This document shows, piece by piece, positions 7,122-14,708 of a stretch of 25,407 nt of DNA. The stretch spans positions 1-25,407 of the IMG/VR virus record IMGVR_UViG_3300046028_003137; one strand, 5' to 3'. The notes beneath the pieces are model-generated. The model was not told the origin of the DNA, made no database searches, and saw only the letters and a list, made by a program, of their open reading frames with translations. A program made the position numbers and the translations under genes. Every line of letters starts with the position of its first letter. Positions within the stretch are counted from its first letter, which is position 1. This DNA is from a virus.

Positions 7122-9729
7122 CTATTAAAATTGAATTTTGTAAATTAGAATTAACACCACCACTTAACACATTAACGTCTGCATCAACATCCAAACCACC
7201 ACTTAAAATCGTATATGTTGGATAGTAAACTCCATTAATGTAGCTCACGTTTGATTCTGTTACTACTATGTTTGAAGTATTAATTACCGTCACATTTGAT
7301 ACGTTTTCTCCGATAGTTACATTAGATGCGTTTACAAGCACGTTCGATGCGCTTTCTGGTATGAATATACCTTCGCCAATTGCAATGCTGTTATAGCCTA
7401 AATTAATGCTATTCTCAGCTAAATTAAGAGACGTTGTATTGACTGGCTGTTGTATATTTTCGCCCGTTGGTATGGATGGGTTGCTGTATAGAAATTCCGA
7501 TGTTGGTACAAACAAATCTGTGTTTAATATTTTGATTAACTCAACCTTTGTCGATTGTACTTCGTATGGATTGTAATCAATTATCTTGTTAACTATGTAG
7601 TAAGCATTGTCAATGAAGTATTTTTTTCTAAAGCTAAACAACTTAATATCTAAAGGAGATAGCCAAAGATAAGCTGTCATCACTTTTGAATTTTTACTCG
7701 TTACATTTTGAATAAAGTTTTTATGGTAACGATTGTAAAGGTTGTTATTTGTGAATTTAGAATTTACAAACGTATAATAACTCTCTTTTAATATTCCGAA
7801 ATTCAAATCATACGTTGGATTTTGTGGGTCATCTACGTGTCCACAGTAACCATAATTAGTCATTAATTGGTCACTTAATCCTGTTTGCTTAAATGTCCAT
7901 GTTGCCGTTGTTGGCTTAACACCGCCAGCGTACAATAAGCGAATGTTAGGTACAATATTAGCCCCTGTTTCGTCCTTATAAATCTTTGGTATAGCAATAC
8001 CTAAACCATAGTTAGCCACGTTTGGAGTGGGAGAAAAAATCAACTCGTTAACCTTATCCTCTTTTTTGAAGTCATTATCAATGTCTATTTTTTCTGTTCC
8101 GAAATTTTCAGCGTGTTTGTTTAGATACTTTTGATTATAGAAATCTTTATCCTCTTTATATTGATAGATATAGCGTTTGCCGTCTACCATAGAAATCGGG
8201 TTAATCTCGATTTGTTTATCTAAATCTATCTTGTTGGCCCAATCAATCGTGCCATTATTGAAATAGTCATTGTAGTTTTCAATGATTATATTCTTAGGAT
8301 TGTTTTTATCAAAGTCCAAATACAAATTGAATGCTTGCATAACTGACTTAACGAAGTCACGCTGTTTGATTTGTTTAGGAATAGCTACGTTAACAGTCAT
8401 CGTATTACCCTCGATAACCTCTTTTCTTGTTGGTAAACCATAGAATGAAGAACCCAACGCTCCGCTATCTAATTCCATTAATATAGTACCAGCTGAGTCA
8501 TCATCAACACCGATTTGAACTCCGTTAATATCAAAGTATCTCACACCTCGAATAGCACTATTTACATAAAACTGTCTAGTCCATGATGCATTAACTCTAA
8601 ATCTATCATTTGCTGTAAATAATTGTTCGCCCGTTGCAACTTCGTTTACATAGGTGTAATCAGTGTTAACATTGAATGTATTACCAATAGAACCATTCCA
8701 ATAGCTATTATTGTTAGTTAATGTAAACCATGAAGCACCGCTATTTGATGACTTCTCTAAGCTATTTAAAGTAGTAAGTTGTATAATAGTCGCATAAGCA
8801 ACCGCCGTATCTGTATGCGTAATTCTTATCTTATATTTTAAACGTGATACTAAATTATAATAACCACTACTACCAAGTGTTACCGATGTTCCGTTAATCT
8901 GACCTCCATTATCAAAGAATGGTGCGTTTGTTTCATCAGTCCAGTTAACGATTTGACTTGCATTGACATTAATAGTCGAATCAGTTAACAAACCGCCATA
9001 CCATTGCAACAAATCTAACTGTGCTTGAGTTAATTCTAATTTATTAATATTCGGCTCTACGATTAGCTTTTTAAACTCAATACTATCTAAGAATGCACTA
9101 GTCCAAGTATAGCCATATTCACTAAATATTTTCTCTAAATATTCTCTTACAAATAATTGCGGAAAAAACTCCTTAACGCTAAATACAGTATCACTATTTG
9201 TCCCCAAACCACGTTGAACAAAGCCATAGTAATAACCCTTACCCATTCCTACGTTGGTAGTCACACCACTAACTTTGCAAAGGTTGGACCAACTATCAAT
9301 TTGATTAGCTCGGCTGTATGTGTGGTCGTATTCGCTAAAATCTAACTCTTCAAGATATTTATCTCCAATATCAACAAACAAGTTACCCTCATTGCCTATA
9401 ATAGAACATTCATAAACGATATTGTTGTCACTTGACTTAGAAACCTTCAATAATTGCAACGCACCAACAAGAACCTGGGTTTCATCAACAAAGTATTTAG
9501 CCTCTATTTTTTTGTTAGGGTCAAACGTTTGTAAGTCAATATTAACCTCAAAGATATTTTCAAATAGCTTGTTTAATTTACTATTTCCGTAAAGAGTAAT
9601 AGTCTTTGTAAACGATGCGTTACGTTTGTCAGGCTCTCTCAAATCAGCTTGGACAAAGTTTGTCGAAATCGGTATGTTATTTACAATAGCATAGTTTTCA
9701 GTACCTATCTGTAGTCGTGTGTTTATCAT
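7111..9729 (-). CDS. Large tail tip / baseplate protein, 872 aa
   Basis: The N-terminal region (about 1-100) reads MINTRLQIGTENYAIVNN, then REPDKRNASFTKTITLYG and a long beta-rich part. I recall a very similar start in large tail proteins of Bacteroidota siphophages that sit in the tail-tip position. The middle (about 100-740) is mixed beta with many aromatic residues. From about 775 to the end the sequence changes to short Asn/Ser/Val-rich repeats (NLAENSINLGYNSIAIGEG, then SNVLVNASNVTIGENVSNV). These look like a beta-helix or YadA-head-like trimeric stalk. This suggests a tail-tip protein with a built-in fibre-like C-terminus. The gene overlaps its neighbours by 4 bp upstream and 11 bp downstream. 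Confidence 0.6.
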   Translation of the reverse strand: MINTRLQIGTENYAIVNNIPISTNFVQADLREPDKRNASFTKTITLYGNSKLNKLFENIFEVNIDLQTFDPNKKIEAKYFVDETQVLVGALQLLKVSKSSDNNIVYECSIIGNEGNLFVDIGDKYLEELDFSEYDHTYSRANQIDSWSNLCKVSGVTTNVGMGKGYYYGFVQRGLGTNSDTVFSVKEFFPQLFVREYLEKIFSEYGYTWTSAFLDSIEFKKLIVEPNINKLELTQAQLDLLQWYGGLLTDSTINVNASQIVNWTDETNAPFFDNGGQINGTSVTLGSSGYYNLVSRLKYKIRITHTDTAVAYATIIQLTTLNSLEKSSNSGASWFTLTNNNSYWNGSIGNTFNVNTDYTYVNEVATGEQLFTANDRFRVNASWTRQFYVNSAIRGVRYFDINGVQIGVDDDSAGTILMELDSGALGSSFYGLPTRKEVIEGNTMTVNVAIPKQIKQRDFVKSVMQAFNLYLDFDKNNPKNIIIENYNDYFNNGTIDWANKIDLDKQIEINPISMVDGKRYIYQYKEDKDFYNQKYLNKHAENFGTEKIDIDNDFKKEDKVNELIFSPTPNVANYGLGIAIPKIYKDETGANIVPNIRLLYAGGVKPTTATWTFKQTGLSDQLMTNYGYCGHVDDPQNPTYDLNFGILKESYYTFVNSKFTNNNLYNRYHKNFIQNVTSKNSKVMTAYLWLSPLDIKLFSFRKKYFIDNAYYIVNKIIDYNPYEVQSTKVELIKILNTDLFVPTSEFLYSNPSIPTGENIQQPVNTTSLNLAENSINLGYNSIAIGEGIFIPESASNVLVNASNVTIGENVSNVTVINTSNIVVTESNVSYINGVYYPTYTILSGGLDVDADVNVLSGGVNSNLQNSILIDGN

Positions 9730-10877
9730 AGCCCTCTTTGTCTAGTTTCTTGCGTGTTATATTCGATGTTAACAGTGTAATTGAAAAGCTTATCACTATT
9801 ATGCTTTTTAAACTCATAAGTTGTATCAGTTATGGTTACCGGTATGTAATTAGTCCCATCATGTTGCCATACGATAGGGCTGTCAAATAGTTCTTGCAAC
9901 GCTTCGTTTTGGCTTTCACTTATCCAGTCGCTGATTAATGTATTTGTGTACGTAGTTACATTAGAAACCTCATGTACTTCACGTTCGTATCTGTTTGATA
10001 CCATAATGCCACTTATTACATTGCCCTTGCCTAAACGTACATTAGACGTTTTCTTTGACATTTTCTTTGATGAAGCTAAACTAAATTGTTTGTATAAGAT
10101 ACGGCCACTACGTGATAAGTAGTATAAACGTGTTACATCGTACTTTGAGCAAATGTTTGTAACTGTATAAGTGTAATCAAACAAAGGAACATCAAACCCT
10201 GTATTATTGATAAATGACCATGTAATGACATCGCCAACAGCCAACGTATGGCCTAAATCTAATAATGTTTGATAACCTAAATTCAAAGCATATATTTTAT
10301 TCTCATTATATGATGCCATTGTGATAGTATCATAAAGACTACCATTAATAGACACATCTACATAATAAGTCCCTGTCCCTGTTGGTGTTTTCGGAAACCA
10401 ATGCACCCAAATATCCGTTGTTGGTGTTACTATGCTATCAGCTGGGTTAAGTTGTTTTGGTAATCCTAAAATATTTGTATTGCAAAAAGTATTTGGTAAA
10501 TAATCTTCGAAATCAGCTTCATTCAAACAACCGTCAAAGGCTATATAAGTAAATGATGACGGTGTTTTCAAACTACCCGAGTAATACTCGGTAACTGTCA
10601 ATGTAATTGATACCGCCTTATTTGTAGCTTCTACAATGGTTACATCATTTGGATTAAAGTAATGTTCAATGAAATTTTTAGCTTTCTCTTTAGCATTATA
10701 AACAAAACGACCGTTTGGGTCAGGAAGAACTTTCTCGGTTAACGTAATGCTATTACAAGTGAAATCTATTTTATAATAGAAATCACTTATAGCCGTTTGA
10801 TTAGATGATCCGATAAACCATTGGTCATTATATGCGGGTGTTTTACTTAGTGGGTATTGCGTTATTGTTAGTGCCAT
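9726..10877 (-). CDS. Tail structural protein, 383 aa
   Basis: A beta-rich protein starting MALTITQYPLSKTPAYNDQW, with no transmembrane segments. It has motifs such as CNSITLTEKVLPDPNGRFVY (about 42-61), FDGCLNEADFEDYLPNTF and a C-terminal ISEWISES-like part (about 318-327, SDWISESQNEALQELFDSP). The latter resembles the 'LISDWISesqAeWLqelf.SP' segment I recall from Bacteroidota phage tail proteins. It lies in an uninterrupted chain with the large tail-tip gene (4 bp overlap) and the gp10-like gene (1 bp overlap). A distal tail or tail-tip hub role is inferred from position; the precise subunit is unknown. Confidence 0.55.
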   Translation of the reverse strand: MALTITQYPLSKTPAYNDQWFIGSSNQTAISDFYYKIDFTCNSITLTEKVLPDPNGRFVYNAKEKAKNFIEHYFNPNDVTIVEATNKAVSITLTVTEYYSGSLKTPSSFTYIAFDGCLNEADFEDYLPNTFCNTNILGLPKQLNPADSIVTPTTDIWVHWFPKTPTGTGTYYVDVSINGSLYDTITMASYNENKIYALNLGYQTLLDLGHTLAVGDVITWSFINNTGFDVPLFDYTYTVTNICSKYDVTRLYYLSRSGRILYKQFSLASSKKMSKKTSNVRLGKGNVISGIMVSNRYEREVHEVSNVTTYTNTLISDWISESQNEALQELFDSPIVWQHDGTNYIPVTITDTTYEFKKHNSDKLFNYTVNIEYNTQETRQRGL

Positions 10878-11431
10878 TATCTTTTTATCTCAATTAATAT
10901 TTCTATTTGCGTTGCTTCGATCAAATCTTTTTCAAGTTGTTCAAGTCGTCCATCATTAATTACTTCGCTGAAAAATTGGTTTCCTTTGTAGCCTTTCATG
11001 TGAATTTTACGAGCGATTAAATATGATAGTTGTTTAACTGCTTTTTCAAAAGCTAATTTCTTTAAAGGTTTTTTTGGACGATTAGTTTTATTCTGAGCCT
11101 GTTTAGATAATCTTTGTTGTAAATTATCATTTTGAAACTTACCAACTAAAGCCCTACGTTTAACCCAATCTTCAACACCTTTCTGTACTGCACCATCTCC
11201 GCTATTCTTTGTCTTACCCCTACCCTTATCCAATACCTTACCATACTCAGGCATAGATAAAATATACTGAGTTAAATCTCCCATGTGTTTAATAGGTAAT
11301 GATTTAATCTTAGAAGAAAGCCTTGCATTGTAAGCTCCGCCCATCTTAGTGGCTAAATTATCTTGCAAGTCCTGTTCAAGTTTTAAACCAAACTCAACCA
11401 GTATTTCATCAACTTTCTTATCTATTGCCAT
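10877..11431 (-). CDS. HK97 gp10-like tail completion / head-tail joining protein, 184 aa
   Basis: The protein is basic and helical. It carries EYGKVLDKGRGKTKNSGDG at about residues 61-79, which matches the 'EYaxxvexGrG' core seen in the gp10-like family. The later segment ARKIHMKGYKGNQFFSEVI (about 137-158) fits the 'aakI...G..g..FF..v' end of that family. These proteins form the head-proximal tail completion ring in siphoviruses. The start overlaps the preceding chaperone T-frame stop by 14 bp. Presence of this gene next to the tail chaperone is consistent with the tail-joining function. Confidence 0.6.
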   Translation of the reverse strand: MAIDKKVDEILVEFGLKLEQDLQDNLATKMGGAYNARLSSKIKSLPIKHMGDLTQYILSMPEYGKVLDKGRGKTKNSGDGAVQKGVEDWVKRRALVGKFQNDNLQQRLSKQAQNKTNRPKKPLKKLAFEKAVKQLSYLIARKIHMKGYKGNQFFSEVINDGRLEQLEKDLIEATQIEILIEIKR

Positions 11432-11729
11432 TTAACGCTATTTCAAATTTTCCTTTGTCCTTTAAATAACTTATCTTGTTTAAAAACCTAGTCACATTCC
11501 ACATGTACACGTCGTCCCACGTTATCCTCTCGTTTTGTGCGCACTGGTCGATGTTGTATTCCCATCCCCAGTGTTCAAGAAATCCTGAAACTCTTTGTCG
11601 GTCTGTATCTCCGTTTGAAACGTCTGTATTGCTTTCAAATGATTCTCCAAATATTCCGCTATACGTTTCTCGCATCTCAAATAGTAGTTTCTGAAAAAAA
11701 AAACAGTTCCTAATACTTCGCCCACCTTT
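11418..11729 (-). CDS. Tail assembly chaperone, C-terminal (T) frame, probably made by -1 frameshift
   Basis: This frame is open from 11729 to the stop at 11418-11420 and lies in the -1 frame relative to the 198-aa chaperone gene. Both frames are open together for over 200 bp. The first ATG is at 11675 (85 aa), but it follows no clear start signal. A run of ten T residues (11694-11703 on plus as A) lies in the shared part, with zero-frame codons GTT TTT TTT, a good T-TTT-TTT slippery site. Slippage would give a fusion of about 141 + 92 = 233 aa. The segment HWGWEYNIDQCAQNER, then TWDDVYMWNVTRFLNKISYL (near the C-terminus) resembles the T domain of tail chaperones in Bacteroidota phages as I recall. 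In lambda the same logic makes gpGT. Confidence 0.6.
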   Translation of the reverse strand, partial: KGGRSIRNCFFFQKLLFEMRETYSGIFGESFESNTDVSNGDTDRQRVSGFLEHWGWEYNIDQCAQNERITWDDVYMWNVTRFLNKISYLKDKGKFEIALNGNR

Positions 11730-12118
11730 TTAGATAGGAATGCTTCTGATATTTCTTTGTGTTTATCAGGGTTGTATGGTTTGTAAATAACAGCTAACAA
11801 CTCATTGATAGGAGCGTTGTTCTTATGTAAAGAATAAAAGTCAACTAATTGATTAACCCCTATTTCGTTTAGATCCGTACATGCTTTATAAAACTTCAAT
11901 CCTATCCTTGTTTTATCTCTGAATTTTATTTGACTTGGAATGTTTTCTAAGAATTTAATTTTGTCGAAAGCTGTAATCGGCATAGCTTCAATTTCGCTTT
12001 CTTGTTTATCCAAAACAATAGATAATTTCTTAATCTTTTTCTCAATCTCAGAAATATCAGAATTGTTAATCTCTAATAATTGAATGTATTGCTTTATGGT
12101 TAAATCTTCGAATTTCAT
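11522..12118 (-). CDS. Tail assembly chaperone, G-type, 198 aa
   Basis: The protein begins MKFEDLTIKQYIQLLEI and is almost wholly helical and charged. I recall the opening 'fedlTv.qyqqL..I......d.i.k....lsvl' in chaperone-like proteins encoded downstream of terminase in Bacteroidota phages. The reading frame overlaps the -1 frame ORF (11418-11729), and the pair has the layout of lambda G and GT, which coat the tape-measure protein before tail tube assembly. The start at 12118 follows the recurrent motif TATTAAGTATT (12122-12132 on plus). Its C-terminal 59 residues, beyond the T10 run, remain charged and helical up to about residue 180, so the unshifted product is also likely to be functional. 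Confidence 0.6.
   Translation of the reverse strand: MKFEDLTIKQYIQLLEINNSDISEIEKKIKKLSIVLDKQESEIEAMPITAFDKIKFLENIPSQIKFRDKTRIGLKFYKACTDLNEIGVNQLVDFYSLHKNNAPINELLAVIYKPYNPDKHKEISEAFLSKKVGEVLGTVFFFRNYYLRCEKRIAEYLENHLKAIQTFQTEIQTDKEFQDFLNTGDGNTTSTSAHKTRG
11694..11703 (-). other. Probable -1 programmed frameshift site (T10)
   Basis: Ten consecutive T residues on the coding strand. In the zero frame the codons are GTT TTT TTT TTC, so tRNAs on TTT-TTT can re-pair after slipping back one base. This moves the ribosome into the open -1 frame that encodes the T-like domain. A stop in the -1 frame lies about 26 bp upstream (11730-11732), so slippage must happen downstream of that point, and the T run is the best candidate. 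A homopolymer length error is the alternative. Confidence 0.55.
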
Positions 12119-12121
12119 CTT

Positions 12122-12132
12122 TATTAAGTATT
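12122..12132 (-). promoter_or_regulatory. Recurrent motif TATTAAGTATT before the tail chaperone gene (copy 3)
   Basis: Exact copy of the 11-mer, 3 bp before the chaperone start, in the 24-bp gap after the large terminase gene. Confidence 0.4.
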
Positions 12133-12142
12133 AAAATATTAG

Positions 12143-13333
12143 TTAAACGATATCTATAATGTTGGTAAATCTAGACTTCAAAGCGTTATAAGCAATACAG
12201 CAGGCCATTACCCCGTCATCATGAAATCCTTGAGGGGCTGAATACTTTATGTTTCTTGTTTTATGCGAATATTCATAAGTGAATATATCAAACTCCTTTT
12301 TTATCCAGTCAATCTCTAATAAACTAAACTCATTGTTTTGAATTGCAACCTGTAAAGCCTCAACCGCATCTTGTTTACTTTTACTTGTTGTGGTAAATGG
12401 CTCTATGTTTGTATATTTAGCTTGTAATTGCTCAAATATAACATCACCTATACTATTTACCTCAACTTTACACGATGCGTTAAAACGTCTTAAAACGCTT
12501 AATAGTGCGTCAACTATATTCGACCATGTATTGTGGCGCCAACGTTCGCATAAGACCATTTGACCCCGTTCATTAAGAATTACAATAACTGTGTAATCGT
12601 CTGCACGTCCAAGGTCAATACCAGCATAATAGCGTGCTGTTCTTTCAGGATTTTTATTAATTGTGATGTTACTGAATACACCCGAACCACTATCTATAAA
12701 TTCAGCTAAATATTCTTGTTTAAACACATTATCGGGTAGTGTGTGCCTTGCTCCATCTATTTCATCTGCTTGCGCTAATCCATCATAAGATGTCATCTTA
12801 AATGACTTATAAGCAGGATTAACACCGTCTAAATTAAATAAGTTGTAAAAATGATTCTTACCCTTTGGAGTGCTAATCAATAGAACTTTTTTACCCTTAA
12901 CTAAAACAGTGGCTCTCAGCACTTCCGTCCATGCACGTTCATCAATAAATGCGAACTCATCACAAACCAAGTAATCAAAAGTGAAACCGCGTAAGTTGTC
13001 GTATCTCTCAGCACTAAAAAACTGAATGGTACTATTATTCTTTGTCTTAATGATTAACTCACTTGCATTTGAAGTAATTAAATTACTATTATCGAAAGCT
13101 CTAGTCATCTCATCAAAGACTTTCTTAGCTTGCTTGTAAATAGGACTTACCCACGCTATCTGTACCCCCTTTTCATTGAAAGCCCAATAATAGCATTGAT
13201 TCATTGCTAATAAAGATTTTCCGAATTGCCTACCTATGTTTAACACATAGTATTTATACGGCTCACTGTTTATGCTATTGTGTATCTTTGCTTGGTTGTG
13301 ATGGGGACTGTAAAGCGTTATTGAAACCGGCAT
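12143..13333 (-). CDS. terL: Terminase large subunit, 396 aa
   Basis: All parts of a packaging ATPase-nuclease are visible. A Q-type motif YSPHHNQ (8-14) precedes the Walker A motif GRQFGKS (34-40). The Walker B motif is YLVCDE (121-126) with the catalytic Glu, and a coupling motif LLISTPKG is at 151-158. The C-terminal RNase H-like nuclease has AGIDLGRADD (Asp240), SIGDVIFEQ (Asp297) and GFHDDGVMA (Asp372, Asp373). It translocates DNA into the prohead and cuts it to length. At 396 aa it is at the short end of the family but complete. The start at 13333 overlaps the small subunit by 59 bp. The next Met is beyond Walker A, so this long overlap seems real. Confidence 0.95.
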   Translation of the reverse strand: MPVSITLYSPHHNQAKIHNSINSEPYKYYVLNIGRQFGKSLLAMNQCYYWAFNEKGVQIAWVSPIYKQAKKVFDEMTRAFDNSNLITSNASELIIKTKNNSTIQFFSAERYDNLRGFTFDYLVCDEFAFIDERAWTEVLRATVLVKGKKVLLISTPKGKNHFYNLFNLDGVNPAYKSFKMTSYDGLAQADEIDGARHTLPDNVFKQEYLAEFIDSGSGVFSNITINKNPERTARYYAGIDLGRADDYTVIVILNERGQMVLCERWRHNTWSNIVDALLSVLRRFNASCKVEVNSIGDVIFEQLQAKYTNIEPFTTTSKSKQDAVEALQVAIQNNEFSLLEIDWIKKEFDIFTYEYSHKTRNIKYSAPQGFHDDGVMACCIAYNALKSRFTNIIDIV

Positions 13334-13724
13334 GATAGTCTATATTAGTATTTTCGTTTTTATTATCAGTCTTTTCAACTAAGCCATTTAATCGTTGTGT
13401 TATTGATGGATTATACTGCCCTACCATACCGCCGTCTATTTGGTCATTTCTAATCATATCCCTTATATGCGTACAGATTGTACTATATTCATCGTATCTA
13501 TTATCTGTATTATCGAAATAATGCTTAATACAGCCAGCTTCTATAAAACAATATACTCTAAACCCTTCCATCGTTAAAGGTCTCTCTAAAAGCTCATATT
13601 CGCTTTTTCCATCCTTACCAACAAACACATGTTTCTTTCTAGGATTAGATTTAACTTCATTTGAATAACCTTTAAATAATTCCAAAAGTTTTTCAGGTGT
13701 TTCTATATATTTATGCTTTGCCAT
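13275..13724 (-). CDS. terS: Terminase small subunit, 149 aa
   Basis: The protein shows the layout of P22 gp3-like or Bacteroidota small terminases. It has a basic N-terminus, then LERPLTMEGFRVYCFIEAG (about 47-65), YDEYSTICTHIRDMIRNDQIDGG (78-100) and VGQYNPSITQRLNGLVEK (101-118), with a disordered Asn/Gln/Ser-rich tail. The 'LTmEGf..yc...G......f......f...i..ir..i..dq.dGgmvG.YNpsIt.R.nGL.dk' pattern is one I recall from this family. It recognises the packaging site and loads the large subunit. It lies directly upstream of terL with overlapping frames and is the first gene behind the promoter-like box at 13828-13835. Confidence 0.8.
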   Translation of the reverse strand: MAKHKYIETPEKLLELFKGYSNEVKSNPRKKHVFVGKDGKSEYELLERPLTMEGFRVYCFIEAGCIKHYFDNTDNRYDEYSTICTHIRDMIRNDQIDGGMVGQYNPSITQRLNGLVEKTDNKNENTNIDYHAGFNNALQSPSQPSKDTQ

Positions 13725-13827
13725 CGTTCCAAAAGTTTTGTGATTCGTATTCGTCTTGCATTAATTTAAAAAAATTATAATATTACTCAGTTGTCCTTTC
13801 AATAGTTGCACCTCGCATCTCTCTTTA

Positions 13828-13835
13828 CAAAGATA
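13828..13835 (-). promoter_or_regulatory. Late promoter -7 box, TATCTTTG
   Basis: The minus strand reads TATCTTTG, an exact match to the Bacteroidota primary promoter box TAnnTTTG, about 105 bp before the small terminase start. No good -33 TTG is seen at the usual 19-22 nt spacing, so the promoter might need an activator or an alternative sigma factor, such as the sigma-like protein encoded at 14177-14698. The leader of about 100 nt contains no obvious gene apart from a 15-16 codon frame. Confidence 0.5.
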
Positions 13836-13842
13836 CAACATG

Positions 13843-14082
13843 TTACCATAAATTATTATCTTTTGCATAGAGATAAATTTTATCAAAGACGTTATTTTTA
13901 CCGCATGTGAAACATTGCTTTCTATTTACTTTCGTTCCTGTTATTTGCTCATACTCATTGATAATGTTCATAGCTGTTTTATTAGATATGTCTGGCTTGT
14001 TACCATAAGCTACTACACCTAAAATAAATTCTTTATTATTCCTTATAAAGCTCATAGTGTCTAATAATTTCATCAATAGCAT
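13843..14082 (-). CDS. Small protein with CxxC motif, up to 79 aa
   Basis: Function unknown. The sequence is helical in its N-terminal part (FIRNNKEFILGVVAYGNKPD, about 12-31) and ends with NRKQCFTCGKNNVFDKIYLYAKDNN, with a single CxxC pair (Cys57, Cys60). The first ATG (14082) overlaps the preceding 46-aa gene by 47 bp; an internal ATG at 14055 (MSFIRNN) would reduce the overlap to 20 bp and gives 70 aa, and I find that start equally likely. It is the last gene before the late promoter. I recall short CxxC proteins with similar C-termini near terminase genes of Bacteroidota phages, without known function. Confidence 0.6.
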   Translation of the reverse strand: MLLMKLLDTMSFIRNNKEFILGVVAYGNKPDISNKTAMNIINEYEQITGTKVNRKQCFTCGKNNVFDKIYLYAKDNNLW

Positions 14083-14176
14083 CTGAAAGTATCTTTGGGT
14101 CAGTCATCTCTATGTCAGCACCCTTTCTCCATTTATTATGGTGTTTTAATATTTGCACGGCTTCAATAATTGTCAT
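14036..14176 (-). CDS. Small helical protein, 46 aa
   Basis: A 46-codon frame from ATG 14176 to TAA 14036-14038 reads MTIIEAVQILKHHNKWRKGA, then DIEMTDPKILSDAIDEIIRH. The pattern 'TI.EAv.iLk.HnkWRrG.d..m.dP..l..AID.ii' is a common small phage protein that I recall from several Bacteroidota and other phages; its function is not known. It starts 1 bp after the stop of the sigma-like gene, which indicates the same operon, and it overlaps the next gene. Confidence 0.75.
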   Translation of the reverse strand: MTIIEAVQILKHHNKWRKGADIEMTDPKILSDAIDEIIRHYELYKE

Positions 14177-14698
14177 CTAATAAATGTTTACGTTGCTAAC
14201 TATTTTGTTTATGAGTTTCTTTCTGTTTAATCGTATTGTATGATAAGACATATCTAGATCCTTTGATAATTCCTTAAGTGTTTTATCATTAGTTGATTCA
14301 AATAATACATAAACATCCGTCTCTTTAATCGTGCTATCTTTTTGTATGTAGTTAATCACCTTATCGAAATCTTCGTCTATCTTATGGTTGTATTCGCTAT
14401 GCGTTATGTTGGCTCCGTCGAATTGTCCGAATTTTGATGACATTTCAAACAACACGTTATCTTTACCATTCAAGTTGTAGTTTCGAGCCTGACTATTTGA
14501 TTTACCAAACATGACAGTAAATGCAAAAGCCTTTAAGTTGTTTATTCGGTCAAACTTTTCGTCGGGCATCTCCAACAAATAAATGAATGTTTCTTGAAGC
14601 AAATCATTATAAATGTCTCTATTATTGCAGAGCTTTCTAGCGTTGTTAGTTAACGCCGTATCTTTGAATAATATTTCGATTTGCTTGTATTTATTCAT
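14177..14698 (-). CDS. Sigma-70-family-like factor, 173 aa
   Basis: Two helical domains are separated by a linker of about 35 residues. The N-terminal one has NRDIYNDLLQETFIYLLEMPDEKF (26-49) and NNLKAFAFTVMFGKSNSQ (53-70), which follow the region 2 pattern 'a.DllQetfi.l.e....f..i.n..af...i..n'. The C-terminal one has KTLKELSKDLDMSYHTIRLN (139-158) followed by RKKLINKI, a region 4 helix-turn-helix. This size and layout is that of ECF-like sigma factors. Its place just before the late region suggests that it may direct host RNA polymerase to late promoters, but this is inference; it could also be a diverged DNA-binding protein. A structured leader (14709-14819) ends 10 bp before its start codon. 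Confidence 0.65.
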   Translation of the reverse strand: MNKYKQIEILFKDTALTNNARKLCNNRDIYNDLLQETFIYLLEMPDEKFDRINNLKAFAFTVMFGKSNSQARNYNLNGKDNVLFEMSSKFGQFDGANITHSEYNHKIDEDFDKVINYIQKDSTIKETDVYVLFESTNDKTLKELSKDLDMSYHTIRLNRKKLINKIVSNVNIY

Positions 14699-14708
14699 TC
14701 TGTTTAGT

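Noticed and set aside
11690-11710. Simple sequencing error at the T10 run as the cause of the split chaperone
   Set aside because: Not fully excluded, but the zero frame stays open and protein-like for about 40 further codons and the arrangement matches known G/GT frameshift pairs, so a programmed shift is preferred.
13725-13827. Kissing-loop leader at the late promoter
   Set aside because: No hairpin with a complementary partner could be found and there is no terminator; only the -7 box is shared.
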